NCBI GenBank assembly: GCA_013423385.1
Contig: BLZA01000010.1
Coordinates: 434,001 to 498,000, forward strand
Length of the DNA: 64,000 bases
Direction: 5' to 3'
DNA from: Naganishia liquefaciens
Taxonomy: Eukaryota; Basidiomycota; Tremellomycetes; Filobasidiales; Filobasidiaceae
The translations under genes and the position numbers were made by a program. The notes below the pieces were generated by a model. The model was not told the origin of the DNA. It did not search any database and saw nothing but the letters and a program-made list of their open reading frames with translations. Of the stretch, positions 24,401-35,617 are shown in pieces. Position 1 is the stretch's first letter, and the number at the start of each line of letters is the position of its first letter.

Positions 24401-25361
24401 TTCGGGACTCATCGAAAGATACTTTAGGCAGACCGGCCACAGCGGTCCCAAGCGTAGGAAGCGTGTTGACGTGACTGGAGGAGCGAAAGGCAGACAAGGG
24501 TACAGGCGGCGGGAGCATCGCCTTTGAAGCTGGTGGTGTATGTCCATCTGCAACATTTTTCGCAGGACCTGTGGAGAGACTGCCAGAGATTCGTCTCTTG
24601 ATACTGGTCACTCTTCCCATGAACGATCCTTCTTTTGCACCTTGGCTGGACAATCTGTCTTTTGACATTTTCCGCATGGTGCGAGGCGTCATACCTGTAT
24701 CACGTCGAGCAGTGCTTGCATCGAGGCTCTTGCCGCCACTTGTTTCGTTGCTTGAGGTGAAGTCCGATGTGACAAGCTGTGGACGCTCTAGATTAAGGCT
24801 TGACCGTGACGGTTGCAACGGAAACTCTGAACTTCGTTTGCGATCCCGACGGGTAGAGCGAGCTGTCGAATGCGAAGACAGGGATGTGTTCGACCTCTGA
24901 TGCCTGAAAGCTGGATGCTCGCAGAGAGTAGCGGTCTTCAAACATGTTGCGGATTCCATAGAATTCAAGGCCGGAGATAAGGTCGGAGGCGCCATCCTTT
25001 CGACTCGAGCGTTCTGCTTAGCTATAGCCTTGAGGTGGCCATTGAAGTCGGACGGCTCGTACTCAAAATCATCATCCCATGATTCCACCACTCTCGGCTG
25101 AATCTTGTTCCCCCCAGGGAGTCCGCTGAGGCCATCTTGCTCGGAACTTTGCAGAGTGCGAGGAAGTCGTGATTGCGAGCTGGATGTCATAAACGATGAC
25201 GAAGTTGACGGAGCAGATGGTGCAGGATCAAAGTCAAAGTCGTCATCCCAGTTCTCGGTCAAAGTGGGTGTCGGCATTCCTGCAATCAGCGAGAGAATGG
25301 TTGAGTTGAAGATTGCCTGGACACATCTGGATACGGTCATACCTGACCGCAGAGACGACAT
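21464..25361 (-). CDS. Large Ser-rich protein, possibly Byr4/Bfa1-like septation regulator
   Basis: About 1,300 residues, mostly low-complexity Ser/Pro/Arg. Near the N-terminus are two acidic-aromatic motifs, TENWDDDFDFDP and VESWDDDFEYEPSDF, the second followed by NGHLKAIAKQNARVER. Similar ENWDDD motifs open Byr4/Bfa1 proteins, which with Cdc16/Bub2 form the GAP that restrains the septation or mitotic-exit GTPase. Towards the C-terminus, MKQFAAGVQ joins over an intron to a helical segment with KWWSLADLLIQLG, which also recalls that family. The 5' end probably has a short first exon (ATG at 25361, MSSLRSG) spliced to GMPTPTLTENW; an ATG at 25277 is the unspliced alternative. Basic Ser-rich blocks such as SRRHSRKISDG suggest phosphorylation. 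The family call is tentative; another WDDDF-motif scaffold is possible. Confidence 0.6.
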
Positions 25362-25779
25362 GATTGAAGCTATCAGAGAAGCGAGATAAATGGCTGGTTC
25401 GTCTTCGTGTGTGGCCTCTTTTGTTCTGGTTCATCGAGAATGGCTGCCCAAAACCGGGACGATCAAGAGAACAAGGATTGATGCGAGACGAGAGCATGCA
25501 GGTGAGACACGAGCTGCCTTCCTTTCGATCGCGAGTTGACTCATCAGCATTCTGGTTCAACGATAATCTACGCTCTTCCCGCGGGGTTTCGCGAAGGGTC
25601 AACGAGTAACGAAGCCTCCTCGAAGTTTGCGTGATTCATGGTGCGGGGCAAACATCTGCTCATAGCCCAAAATCTATACTGTACAACATCCTGGTGCGCT
25701 CGCATTCGCGCATATGCACGCTCTCTCCAGGGCGCGACCACAACCTAGTCCATTCTCCCTGATATCGGATTCTTGAACC
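25362..25779. other. Intergenic
   Basis: Between the Byr4-like start (-) and the kynurenine aminotransferase stop (-). Short non-conserved frames only. Confidence 0.45.
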
Positions 25780-27593
25780 TTACATAAATTCCTTCAGCTT
25801 CAACAAACGCTGGCCAGCATTGTTCAGCGTTTCGAGATCTTTGCACTGTCATATCGCACGCATTGTCAGTCCTCAGAAGAGGCGATATCTATGTGATGGT
25901 TCAAGACTCACGAAAGCGAACCTCGCAAACTTTTCGCCGATGTGAACGTGCTCTGGGCAGTAGAACTACAATGGAAAAGCCTATTGTCAGACTAGAACTC
26001 AAAATACCTGCCGTCAAGAGTCTCACCTCGGACGGGGGAATAGCCACGACCTTCAACTCCTGTGCCATGAACCAGCATTTTCTGATGGCGCCGACCGGTC
26101 AGTACTCCTTAATGGTCCCTGTCATATTCAACTCACTCAAAGTCGGCTCCTCGACCCTTGACGACAGCAGGGAACTCATAGTCCTTGGGCACCTTGATCT
26201 TCTCGATATTGACCAGCACAAAGTAGGATCCCTCCGGAACCGTGTAACTCAAGCCCAATTCGTCAAAGTACTTGGTAAGCGTGTCCCTTCGCTCGGTGTA
26301 CGCCTGAATCTGATCCGGGAAAAAGTTGTGCTCGTTGGCCTTTTCGAGACCGACAGCAACTGCCTCTTGGAGCGGCGAATTGGTGCAGAAGATGATTCGG
26401 GTTGAGGCTTGAAGTGTAGCGAGGGTGAGCTCGGGTGGGCCAATGAGCCATCCTGCAAAGACGCCCGTCAGTCGGTAAGACATGCCATTGGGGCGTCAGA
26501 GGACGTACCGACACGCCAACCTGTTGCCGCAAACGACTTTCCGGCGGATCCCACGGTGAGCGTACGATCCCACATGCCTGGAAGAGCAGCGATGCGGACA
26601 TGCTCCTTTCCGTCATACGTAAGACAATCGTACTAGAGTACAGGGCATCAACAATAGATAACCGGACGTGCCCATGTGCCGACGTACCACTTCGTCGGCA
26701 AGAACAAGCACGTTATGTCTCGTGCAAATCTCGGCCAATCCCGCCAGCTCTTCCTTTGTAAAGCACTTTCCGGACGGGTTGTGGGGCGTGTTGATGATCA
26801 CGACCTTGGTCTTTGGCGTGAACGCCTTCTCAAACTCCTCCAGATCAAGCTTCCAGTCGGATCCCTGCGTCTTGCCTTCGGTTGTTTCGGGCGGATGCAG
26901 TGGCACGTAGACGGGCTTGCCTCCGTTGAAAATTATACTGGCGAGATATTGATCGAAAAAGGGTTCGATACAGATGACTTCGTCGTCCTGCTCCAGGAAC
27001 GCTAGTAATGCCGCAAACATTCCCTCGTTGGCACCAGCGGTAACGACAATCTCCTCTGGCTTCAGCTGACGGCCTTCTTCTACCAGATTTTGGAATTGAG
27101 GCGAGTAGTGTTTGGAGATGGCATTGAGTAATCGCGGTCGGCCTCGCGGATGAGAGTAATGGTTGCTCATGACGTCCTCGTTCATAGCCTGCTGACTGGC
27201 ATCTCGAACCCACTGTGGTGGCTTCCAGTTCATGAACCCTTGACCGAGATTGATCGCATCGGCAGGCATGTTGGCGGGCGTGAAGATGGACCAGACATCG
27301 AGCTTGTCGGCGTTCCCGGCGACGAGCTTGGAGCTCTGCTTGATATTCGCTTTGCCTAGCGCGGTCGTTCTTGCGGCCGATTTGGTGATGGAAGCCATAC
27401 CATTGGAGGCAGCGGGAGGCGCGCTTGTCGATGCTTCGACCGAGGTGGTCGAGGTGCCGTTGGGCTGAGTGGTTTGACGATCGGTGAAAGAAGAGACGGG
27501 TGCAGTCATTGTGGGGATTCTACAGGGAAGGCGTCGACTAGAAAGGGTTGGGCGGAGCGCAAAGAAGGATCGTGCTACGTAGCGGGATGGCAT
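25780..27593 (-). CDS. BNA3: Kynurenine-oxoglutarate aminotransferase
   Basis: PLP enzyme of fold type I that converts kynurenine to kynurenic acid; related enzymes are cysteine-S-conjugate lyases. Seen: INLGQGFMNWKPPQWV, SNHYSHPRGRPRLLNAISKHY, VTAGANEGMFAALLAFLEQDDEV, PFFDQY, INTPHNPSGKCFTKEEL, and the aldimine lysine in VGSAGKSFAATGWR. The C-terminal half continues with GWLIGPPELTLATLQ and PEGSYFVLVNI and ends LLKLKEFM with the stop at 25780-25782. The first exon from 27593 begins with a basic, Ser/Arg-rich stretch (MPSRYVARSFFALRPTLSSRR) that looks like a mitochondrial presequence. An in-frame downstream ATG (MTAPVSSF) could give a cytosolic form. Several short introns lie in the 3' half. 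Divergent from the Pba1-like gene. Confidence 0.9.
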
Positions 27594-28307
27594 ACGCTGT
27601 ATGAGGACTGAATCACGACCACAGACCGAACGCGTCCTGCCTCAGTTATGCTTAAAAGATACCGACATTATTGCATGCCGGTCCGCCGCCATTGGTTCTC
27701 CCCGCAAATGTCACCTCGATTGCGCGATACTCGCTCGCGAATTCTGACACAATACGCGGCCTCCACCCCGAAATATCGAAATCTCCCACCCGAACAAAAC
27801 TGAGGCTTCAACTGTCGTTTACAGTCTTCGCGATCGCATGTGAGCTTCAATAGGCAGGCCGATCGCAGCTAGAGGGTTCCGAAAGTCGAAAATAAATCTG
27901 TCGGACGTATGTTGTTCCTGTCCCCCCCTGCTAGGCGATTTCCCGTTCCAAAAGACTGAAAAGTCCGGTTGCAGTTCTGTAGCCGATTCCTCCTCGTCAG
28001 GACGCCTTGTGGCGACAAAAAGCACAGCAAAAGATGTGCTCTCTCGCCGAGAATCGAACTCGGGGCATAGCCCTATGTTCCGGTAGCCATCTTCCGAGCG
28101 ATCGAGACTTAACGATTCGTCATCTTTCGACGCGCTGCGGCGCACTTCCTTGCTCTCCTTCACTCCTCAATACAGTCAACGCCTATAGGAGAAGCCATCT
28201 TGTGACAATCGTACAATCTACTGTGCCGAGATACACTTCACTCTCCAGGGAATCAGCTCATAAAAGCCTCACGTCATGGCAAGTCCACTTCCCAGCCCCA
28301 AGCCCAA
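27594..28307. other. Divergent promoter region with a T-arm-like hairpin
   Basis: Spacer between the kynurenine aminotransferase (-) and Pba1-like (+) starts. Around 28030-28062 the minus strand reads CCGAG-TTCGATT-CTCGG, a perfect five-base stem with a tRNA T-loop, but no matching acceptor stem or full cloverleaf was found nearby. Otherwise no gene is visible. Confidence 0.5.
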
Positions 28308-29427
28308 ATGGCTGACAGGAACTTTTTTCGCCGCGCGCAGGACCCGACGAATCCTCTTTCCGTCGCTCCTCCGCGATACAAATATCACCCAAGCCCCGAG
28401 ACAATCACAAATTTCCCGGAATACCGCACAGAATCTGATGTTGATGTGTCTGACGAGGCCGAGCAAGATTTAACGGATGAAGGTTCGGATTTCTCGGATG
28501 AAGAGGATAGGTTGCCGAATGTCAAGACCGCTAGAAAGCTGCCAATATACGGAGAACAGGATGTCAAGATTTTATGGAGAAAAGTTCACGATGCAGGCAC
28601 ACTGGATAGGGTGACGAAAACCTTGGTCGCCGTCAACCAAGTGGCAATAGTGCTTTCTCAAGCGCTCGAAAACCCTAGGAACCGCTCAGCCGAATCGCAT
28701 TCGATGATCAAAGTCGGTTATGTTACCTTGCAGCAGCCTACTATATCTCGCAACGACAAAAAATCTCAGCCCTCTCCACGCAAGGTTTTTGCACTCTGGC
28801 TCAACCCCTCGACGACTTCTATCATAATGGCGATACAAGTAGGACGAGTCTCTGATAGGGCGGTTCACATAGTGTGCGAGGCTCTCACAGAAGTCGTCAC
28901 CCGACAAAACGATGCCGAAAGAACTCTTGCGATACTGGATACGTATATCCCGCAAACCTACGTGCCTTCGATGCGACCTGAAGCACGTCTGTACCTTGAC
29001 ACGCCGCCAATCCGTCTCCTTTCTGCGAAGAAAAGTACATCCGTTATACAGAGGGAAGGTATCGAGAAATTCGAGTCTCCAAATTATGTGACGGGCATCA
29101 GTGCCGGCATGTTGGCTTGCTCAGTAAGTCCGACCGATCCCAAGATACATGAGCTGGCGGCCTTATCCGATCAACTCCCAGGCCGATCGGTCCAGCGAGA
29201 GCACGCTTTTCCTGCTGCCAAAACCCTTCGACGGTCATGCCATCATTCAAGCCATAAAAGCCGCTCCCGGTTTCCAGCCTGCAAGCGAGCAAGTCAAAGC
29301 CGCGCTCAAAGCGGCAGATATGGACTGGGAAGAGGTACACTCTAGCTCGACGGGTCATAGGCGGAGCGGGCGCAAGGGCAACAGCCGCCCACATGGAATC
29401 ATCGGTGATGGAGGAATGTATGTCTAG
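28308..29427 (+). CDS. Proteasome assembly chaperone 1 (Pba1/PAC1)-like
   Basis: Probable partner in the Pba1-Pba2 (PAC1-PAC2) complex that guides 20S proteasome alpha-ring assembly. Exon 1 (28308-29123) starts MADRNFFRRAQDPTNP and includes an acidic stretch (DVDVSDEAEQDLTDEGSDFS), a beta-rich core (KVFALWLNPSTTSIIMAIQVG) and SPNYVTGISAGMLACS, which resembles the PAC1 segment before its last domain. Exon 2 (29182-29427) continues TLFLLPKPFDGHAIIQAIKAA and ends GDGGMYV. The C-terminal Met-Tyr-Val is a hydrophobic-Tyr-X (HbYX) motif, the tail by which Pba1/Pba2 dock on the proteasome. Total 353 residues, of which roughly the last quarter holds the strongest marks. The core is weakly conserved, so the call rests on the pattern plus the HbYX tail. 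An upstream ATG at 28276 is out of frame. Confidence 0.6.
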
Positions 29428-29994
29428 CGGCGCTGACTTCTTAGCAGGTCATGTTGTCAATCCATGATCCCGGACCACCTGCGATGCTTCTCCGCAGAGC
29501 AGCACCTTGCCTTTTCGCTCCATCTACTGATATATCTCCGCCAAGGGAGGCCGAGTCAGACGATGAAGACTTACGTCGCGGGATATTAAGATATTGACGC
29601 TACTGTGAAATAATCAGCAGGCGCCTCGCATCATGGCGTGTAGAGCCTCGGGCGGGATTCCCGACAAGGGGATGGTCTCACGACCCTGAGTCCGTAGACT
29701 CGTCAACAGACGCTCTGGTACGCTTGTGGACCAAGATCTGGGTGTTAGGGAGGAATCAACGTATTCATCTATGACCGCCCAATAATTCTGGTGAACCTGC
29801 ATACAAAGTAGCGGTCCCGCGTCCAAAATATCGTACTACCTGGCAACCTATATCGCCAGATGAACCACTTACTACCCTACAACCGTTGGCGGTATTCTTG
29901 TCGGACAATCGTGTCCGTCGATAATATTGAGCATCCGCTCAAAGTCTGATTCAGAGCCATTAGGAAATGTTTGTGAAGGCTTCGCGCGAACAAC
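29428..29994. other. Intergenic, convergent 3' ends
   Basis: Between the Pba1-like stop (+) and the SGNH-like stop (-). Short frames only; nothing recognised. Confidence 0.45.
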
Positions 29995-32413
29995 TCACGC
30001 TGTCAGTGAGGTTATACGGAATTCGTGTCCGTTGGAAAGTGTATCACTGGTCTCTTCGGCTACCTCGCAATGCAAAACATGCCGTCCTGGAGGAATTTCT
30101 TTACGGATCATGGTGGATCTGTCGGACCGATCATGGGTATCGCGTCAGATCTGGTCGCAAGCGTACGATGCCGCACTTACACGACGATGCTGTAATCGTT
30201 CTTCCAATAACCATCGAGTCGCACTTTGCCTTTGACTGGAAGGAACGAGAACGTGTTAGTCCCCGCGACGGGTTTTGACCCAGCGAACGTCGTTTGACTT
30301 ACCGTCATCATCCACCCAGCAGTCAGCCTGTCCCAACCCGTACTTGGCTGATCGCTGATAGTAGACCTTGACGTCTCCCAGTGTAGCCTTGAAGGGTATG
30401 GACATCTTGGAGCCGGGAACTCGTCCAACAAGATATCGCTTCAAAGCAACGGTCAGTATGAACCCGGCGCGAAGCAAAGTCATTCCCACACCTTTTCCTT
30501 CCAGTTCCAGAATGTCCTAAGAGAAGCGGAGAGACATTGAGTCCTGATACGCGCACTTAACGGACGAGACCTACCATCCAAACGATTCGCTGGGAACCAA
30601 GGGATGCTTCTCAGAGATGGTCGACAAGCATTGCGGCTGCAACTTTGGCACAAAGTTGTTCCGGTTGTACTTGTTCGTTAGAAGCATCTTAGGGACCTCC
30701 TTAATGATGCGTCGGGAAGGCCATTTTAACGAAGACTTTCTTGGCGCGAAGCCTTGCTCTTCCAGCGAAGCCAGTGCATGCATTTTACACAGCTGGCGTT
30801 CGAGGTAGATTCGCGTTAGATTGGACATCGCGCTATGACCTCGCCATCCAAACTGCAGCAGGGGAGATTTCACTTGTTGTCAGTTACAAAGGGCGGTGAC
30901 CATGCCTTATCGAGCTTACGTGACGTTCGTCTACCCTGTCATGCCATGCAGCACCAGGCTTCTTGGGATCAACGCTGAAAAACACCTCGGCCTCGCGGTA
31001 ATCTTCGAAGATCATGGGGAGGAGCAAGGAGCGCGTCGACACGACCGGCGTGTCGTAATAGTTGGCGACTCCGAGATGCTGAAACCCGCAATCAGTACAT
31101 ATGTGCGAGAAAACGTCAGCGACTCACTTGATCTCCACCTTGTGATATCGGATCAAATAGGAGGCCAAACACTTGCATGTTTACAATGGCAGGTTGATTC
31201 GGAAGATCGAGGAGTCCTCTCAACAATTGCTCGTATTCGATTTGAACCGTGACGTGCCTGTTGGAAATTTTGAGCTCAAAGTTCCTTTGCTGCGGTATTT
31301 AAACTCACCTGACATCATTGACGGCTATGAAGAACGAGCGTGGTGTCAGTCTCCATCTATACATACAGCGATTCCGCTGGAACATACCCAGCTCGACAAA
31401 GATGATGTCAACGTCTTCCGGGATGTGTTCCCCGAAGCAAGTGGCAAAGTAGAGACTGCCTGTATTTGACAGGTGCACGAAGATAATCAACCACCAGCCT
31501 GAAAGAAAACAAGATACCCCACATACCCGTCGCAGGCAAGGCCCCATTTGTGAATTTGTGATCGGGATGAGGATATTTCGTGGTGATCCAGTCAAAAACC
31601 TGACGGTGCATGTTATACGGTCCATTCTTCTCGTTCGCTGGATAGGACAAGTCAATCGCAAGTCGACGCACGCAATATCATGCTTTTCGAAGTCGTCTCA
31701 GACAAGCGAACTGGACTTACTATTGGTCTCCCTGCCAAGACCGTGTCCGGAGCTGACGGATCCGCCGATGACACCGACCGATACCGGCTTGCCCTGTTCT
31801 AGCTTTCGCAGAAAGGCGTGAACTCTTTCATTGCTGCCTATACAAAGCGATTGCGAAGATATACCGGTCAATAACACCAATACTGCTCGATGGGACCCTG
31901 CCGTACCTTCGTATACCACACTACGAGCGATGTTGTGGTATCTGTCGTGCGGAATCAGCCTCGTTGTTCTCGCCCGCCACAGTCGTGCGGCTGAGAGCCG
32001 ACTTACCCAAGCTCCATGCAAAAGTCATCTCCCTCGGGACATAGGTCGCAACTGACGGACGGCTCCGTCAAGGCTGTCGTCCCGCGTCTCTTGGTGAATA
32101 TCGATAAGTCGCCGACTTCCCCCCGTGCAGCCGGCAATATTGAGTCAAGCGGTATCGGCTCATCCGCATCGGTCTTTCTGCCTGCAGATAACGGTGTCCA
32201 TCGCGCGGGATCCCAGATTCCAAGACATTGGGCGATCAGCACGAGGTTGGCCACCACGAGGCACACGATGATCGCCGTGCTTCTGGAAAACCGGTTTGAC
32301 CTCGACTTTTGATGGAAGCTTTGCGTCGTCTGAAGAGTTGCCAGCGACTCTTCTTGATGGCGCTCGAGATCCTCTTCGCCAACAGCTCGAGATCTTGCTT
32401 GTTGCGATACCAT
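29995..32413 (-). CDS. Type II membrane protein with SGNH/GDSL-like hydrolase domain
   Basis: Starts MVSQQARSRAVGEED, with a cytosolic tail of about 45 residues and one membrane helix (AIIVCLVVANLVLIAQCLG), then a lumenal domain. After an intron comes KPVSVGVIGGSVSSGHG, a block-I-like motif with a candidate catalytic Ser in GGSVS. Later exons give QVFDWITTKYPHPDHKFTNG, GALPATG, HIPEDVDIIFVELG and DRVDERHV with WRGHSAMSNLTRIYLERQ, consistent with the Asn/Asp and His blocks of SGNH folds. The C-terminal part (FKATLGDVKVYYQRS, then IPPGRHVLHCEVAEETSD) looks like a beta-sandwich and ends FRITSLTA with the stop at 29995-29997. About ten exons. Topology and fold suggest a Golgi or cell-surface enzyme acting on glycans, perhaps an acyl esterase or acyltransferase; that role is inference. 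Confidence 0.65.
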
Positions 32414-33582
32414 CCTGTCAATCGGGCAATGGCAGCGACCGTCCGACCCTCTTCAGAGCTTCTCGCTGGCCTGAAATTTGACAAGCAGGCATGATGTCCG
32501 ACACCTTGGTGTCACAGACAAAAAGCTATTCTGCGGAAACGAGTAACTACCCCTAATCTTAGGGTGCTGAATGCGATAGGCGAGAAACTCAATAAACAGC
32601 TAGCGAAGCGAAACGCGAGATCCATTAAACGCGTCGGTTTTATCAATATCACGCGTACATGGCGGGAGCTTGTCAGTTGCATTGAACGAGCTAGTGAATT
32701 ATCAGTTAAGTACTCGAGACAAGAGAAAGTGGAAGTATAGGATACAGGTTGCGACTTGATTGTCATCGCGATTGTGGTGACAAGTCTACGCTATTAGCCC
32801 GAATGATAGTTCAACAACACCAATAGCCTGGGATTTGCGTGATCATAAGTCTACTTCAAGAGCGCCGACCGCTTTGGACCTGTTCCATCACCCGGAGCGA
32901 CAAACGATAACTCTGCATGCTCAGAATTCGTGGGATCGCTCTGCGTTTATGATCTGAATCCCTGGATGGCTCGCGAACCTTCGCAAAAGATCGGCATTTA
33001 CTTTTCACCCCTGCACTGCATGATGGGTGATCCGTCGACGGCTTGGAAACGACAATCGCGTTTCGGATCACGAACATTTCACCTGATTCAGGGGTGGTTC
33101 GAGCTCATCTTCGCATAAGAGCCCTTGCGTCCGCTTGCCTGATGTCCGAGTATTCGTAATGTCAGATTGTCTCGCTGAGAATTCGAGTGACTCCCGAGTA
33201 GAAGGGGTGACCGTGGCCACGAACGAGTCAAAAGGGGGATGGAGCAGGCGAGATGCCACAAGTTAAATGACACCGCCGGGACTTGATGATTTTACAGCGT
33301 CCTTGGTAGTATGCAATAATGATATCGCGCGGATCAATGTGTGATCCGATGCAGCCTGCACTGCAACTTCTTGCTCGAAACATATTGCATGGTGACGTTG
33401 ATACAAAGGTTGTTAAGTCGCTGACCAGAAGTGCTCATGGCACATGATTCCACAGTTCAGCAGCCGAGAACTTTCCAGAAGCAGACAATGAACGTCAGTC
33501 TTCACGATGAGTTCACAGAGATAGCCCATGGAGCAGCTATAAACCCAGAAGGCCAGACTCACGCATAGACACGGGAAACCGA
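32414..33582. other. Intergenic, no gene seen
   Basis: About 1.2 kb between the SGNH-like start (-) and the bL31m stop (-). Only short overlapping frames without motifs. It is AT-richer than its surroundings around 32500-32800. It may hold an extended promoter or 3' UTR, or an unrecognised non-coding RNA. Confidence 0.4.
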
Positions 33583-34137
33583 TCACTTCTTCTTTCCCTT
33601 GGCAGCCTTCTGTGGCCCGGCCATTTCCTTTGCAGACACCTTCTCGGCCTTGCCTGCCTCTGATGACATCCAATCCAGATCCGACATCTCAAAGAGCCCC
33701 GAAGCAGGAGCCGATGTTGGCGCTGATGACTTGTCTTTGGATTCCGCGGTCGAATTGGCAGAGGTTTCCCCGTAGAGCCTCTTGAATCGAGCCAGACGTC
33801 CTCCGTCCTCTTCGCCTTCTCCTCTCCTGCCCAATCCGGAGTCCTTGTTCAAGTTCCACAACGGATTATTCGTCACATCCCGCGTCAGTCGATAGACGGC
33901 CGGCGATGGAGCTGTCGTATACGAGGTGAACGATGATCCATCGGAAAGGATGACAAGTTGCGGGTAGATGGCTGGTAGCGGATTGGGGATCCGAGGTGCG
34001 GAACGGAGATGAGTTTTTGATGGCCAGACTGCCTTGTGCAGGGACGATGTAGAACGCGTCTGCTGAGTCGAGGTCGTAAGCTTTTGTGTTTTGGCGAGTG
34101 TGGTGCCTTGGCGGCGACAGGTGGCACAGAATGACAT
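33583..34137 (-). CDS. MRPL36: Mitochondrial ribosomal protein bL31m
   Basis: Large-subunit mitoribosomal protein. Single exon of 184 residues. The N-terminus is Ser/Thr/Arg/Lys-rich with few acids, fitting a presequence. The family core is IYPQLVILSDGSSFTSYTTAPSP, then YRLTRDVTNNPLWN, matching the L31 core with its DGS-FT motif. A C-terminal extension with SSAPTSAPASG and a Lys-rich end (KAAKGKKK) is longer than in bacteria, as usual in fungi. The start ATG at 34137 is the only one that keeps the presequence. Head-to-head with clathrin light chain over 243 bases, so a shared promoter is likely. Confidence 0.8.
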   Translation of the reverse strand: MSFCATCRRQGTTLAKTQKLTTSTQQTRSTSSLHKAVWPSKTHLRSAPRIPNPLPAIYPQLVILSDGSSFTSYTTAPSPAVYRLTRDVTNNPLWNLNKDSGLGRRGEGEEDGGRLARFKRLYGETSANSTAESKDKSSAPTSAPASGLFEMSDLDWMSSEAGKAEKVSAKEMAGPQKAAKGKKK

Positions 34138-34380
34138 GATTGGTGAATCCTGAGCGATTGATACTGAAGCAGTGTATGTATGCCAAAGAAAGGTGACTCT
34201 TTTCTCAACTTCTCAGCTTGAATGGATGGAACGCGATCGGGCGGTAATTGATCGTCGCATGTCCGTCCATGACACGTCGGATGGCGGGCAGCATCACATC
34301 ATCACCCGATTCATCATCCCTACCTGGGGCCTAGTTTCCCGGCAGTGCTATACTCACAAGCTACAACATCCGCATCAGAA

Positions 34381-35617
34381 TGGCAAACAACGAGGAAAAC
34401 GACGAGGTCGCAGCCTACCTGGCGAGGGAGCGAGCCGCTCTCGGTGAGTGCAAATAGACAGCAAGCTGTCGCGGCAGGACTGACGCAGATGCTCGACCGG
34501 TGTTCTGCCCATCGACAGGCGAAGATGCAGACCTCTTCGCCAACGGAGGTGTCCCGGACTCTGCTGCAGCCCCAGCTGCATCATCTTCTGGTCTGGACGA
34601 GTTCGACGACTTTTCCAAATTTGGTTCTGCGCCCGCTGCCGCATCTACAAACGAGGACAAGCCCTCGTCGCCGGTCGCCTCGGGAGGCATGGATGCGTTC
34701 CCCTCGTTGGATATGATGGATTCTTCGGCGGGTACTTCTGGTGGCGTGCCGAAGGAGGTTAGGGTCACGGGCCATGCAGGAACCGGCGACGAGGCCGATG
34801 AAGAGAGGGAGAAGTTTGAAAGTGCTTTCCCGGATATCCAAGCGGACGACGTTGAAGCCATCGCGCCATCGGTACGTCCTTGCTCTATGGACCTTGGGGT
34901 AGAAGACTGAGAACGAGTGCTCCCTTCAAAGGCCGTGCCATATGGTCTCACTCCTTACCCTGCTCAACCTTACGCTGCGACCAAGACCAGCGCCCCGTCC
35001 GGCGGTTACTCTTCCATCCTCCCCGCTCCCGAATTCAGCAGCACTGCCGCCGCCCAAGCTGAGGAAGACACTGAACCCATGCGTCAATGGCGCGAGCGAC
35101 AGCAAGCGGAGATCAAGAAGCGCGACGAGGAGAGCAAGCGGAAGAAGGAGGAGACGGTGTTGAAGGCCGAAAAGGCGATTGATGCATTCTACGAGAATTA
35201 CAATGCCGAAAAGGAAAAGAGCATCAGGAAGAACAAGTGAGTAACGCGCGTATGCCCCAGCGGGAATGCGGGCCGGATTGCATTGCAGAATCACCGGCTG
35301 ATACACCTTGGCATCAACCCTTTTCAGAGAAGATGAAGCAGCTTTCCTTCAAGAGCTGCAGGAGGGCATCTCCAAGGGCACGAGCTGGGAACGAATCACG
35401 GACATTATCGAATTGGCTAATTCTCGTAAGTGCAAGGCCGCTCTTACTACGCCATTTGCGGGCATTTGCTGGACATCGCTGATGAGCTTGACCCGGCGCA
35501 GAATCCAAAACGATCCGAGCGTCCGCACCTGGAGGATCGGATCTGCAGCGAATGAAGGAATTGTTGCTCTCTTTGAGAAGAGAGGGCGAGAAGGCACCCG
35601 CCGCTGGCGGTTACTAA
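34381..35617 (+). CDS. CLC1: Clathrin light chain
   Basis: Regulatory subunit of clathrin triskelia, acting at plasma membrane, Golgi and endosomes. Five exons: the first starts MANNEENDEVAAYLARERAALG; the second runs EDADLFANGG to EAIAPS; the third starts AVPYGLTPYPAQPYAATKTS and holds the long charged helix PMRQWRERQQAEIKKRDEES continuing to NYNAEKEKSIRKNK; the fourth is EDEAAFLQELQEGISKGTSW through IIELANS; the fifth ends KAPAAGGY with the stop at 35615-35617. The WRERQ helix that binds the heavy chain and the TSWERI...IELANSQSK C-terminus are family marks. Domain order and length are normal for fungal light chains. Confidence 0.92.

Noticed and set aside
22800-24900. Several long plus-strand frames opposite the Byr4-like gene
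   Set aside because: The minus frame is continuous for 850 codons with low-complexity Ser-rich protein; the plus frames are complements of it without motifs.
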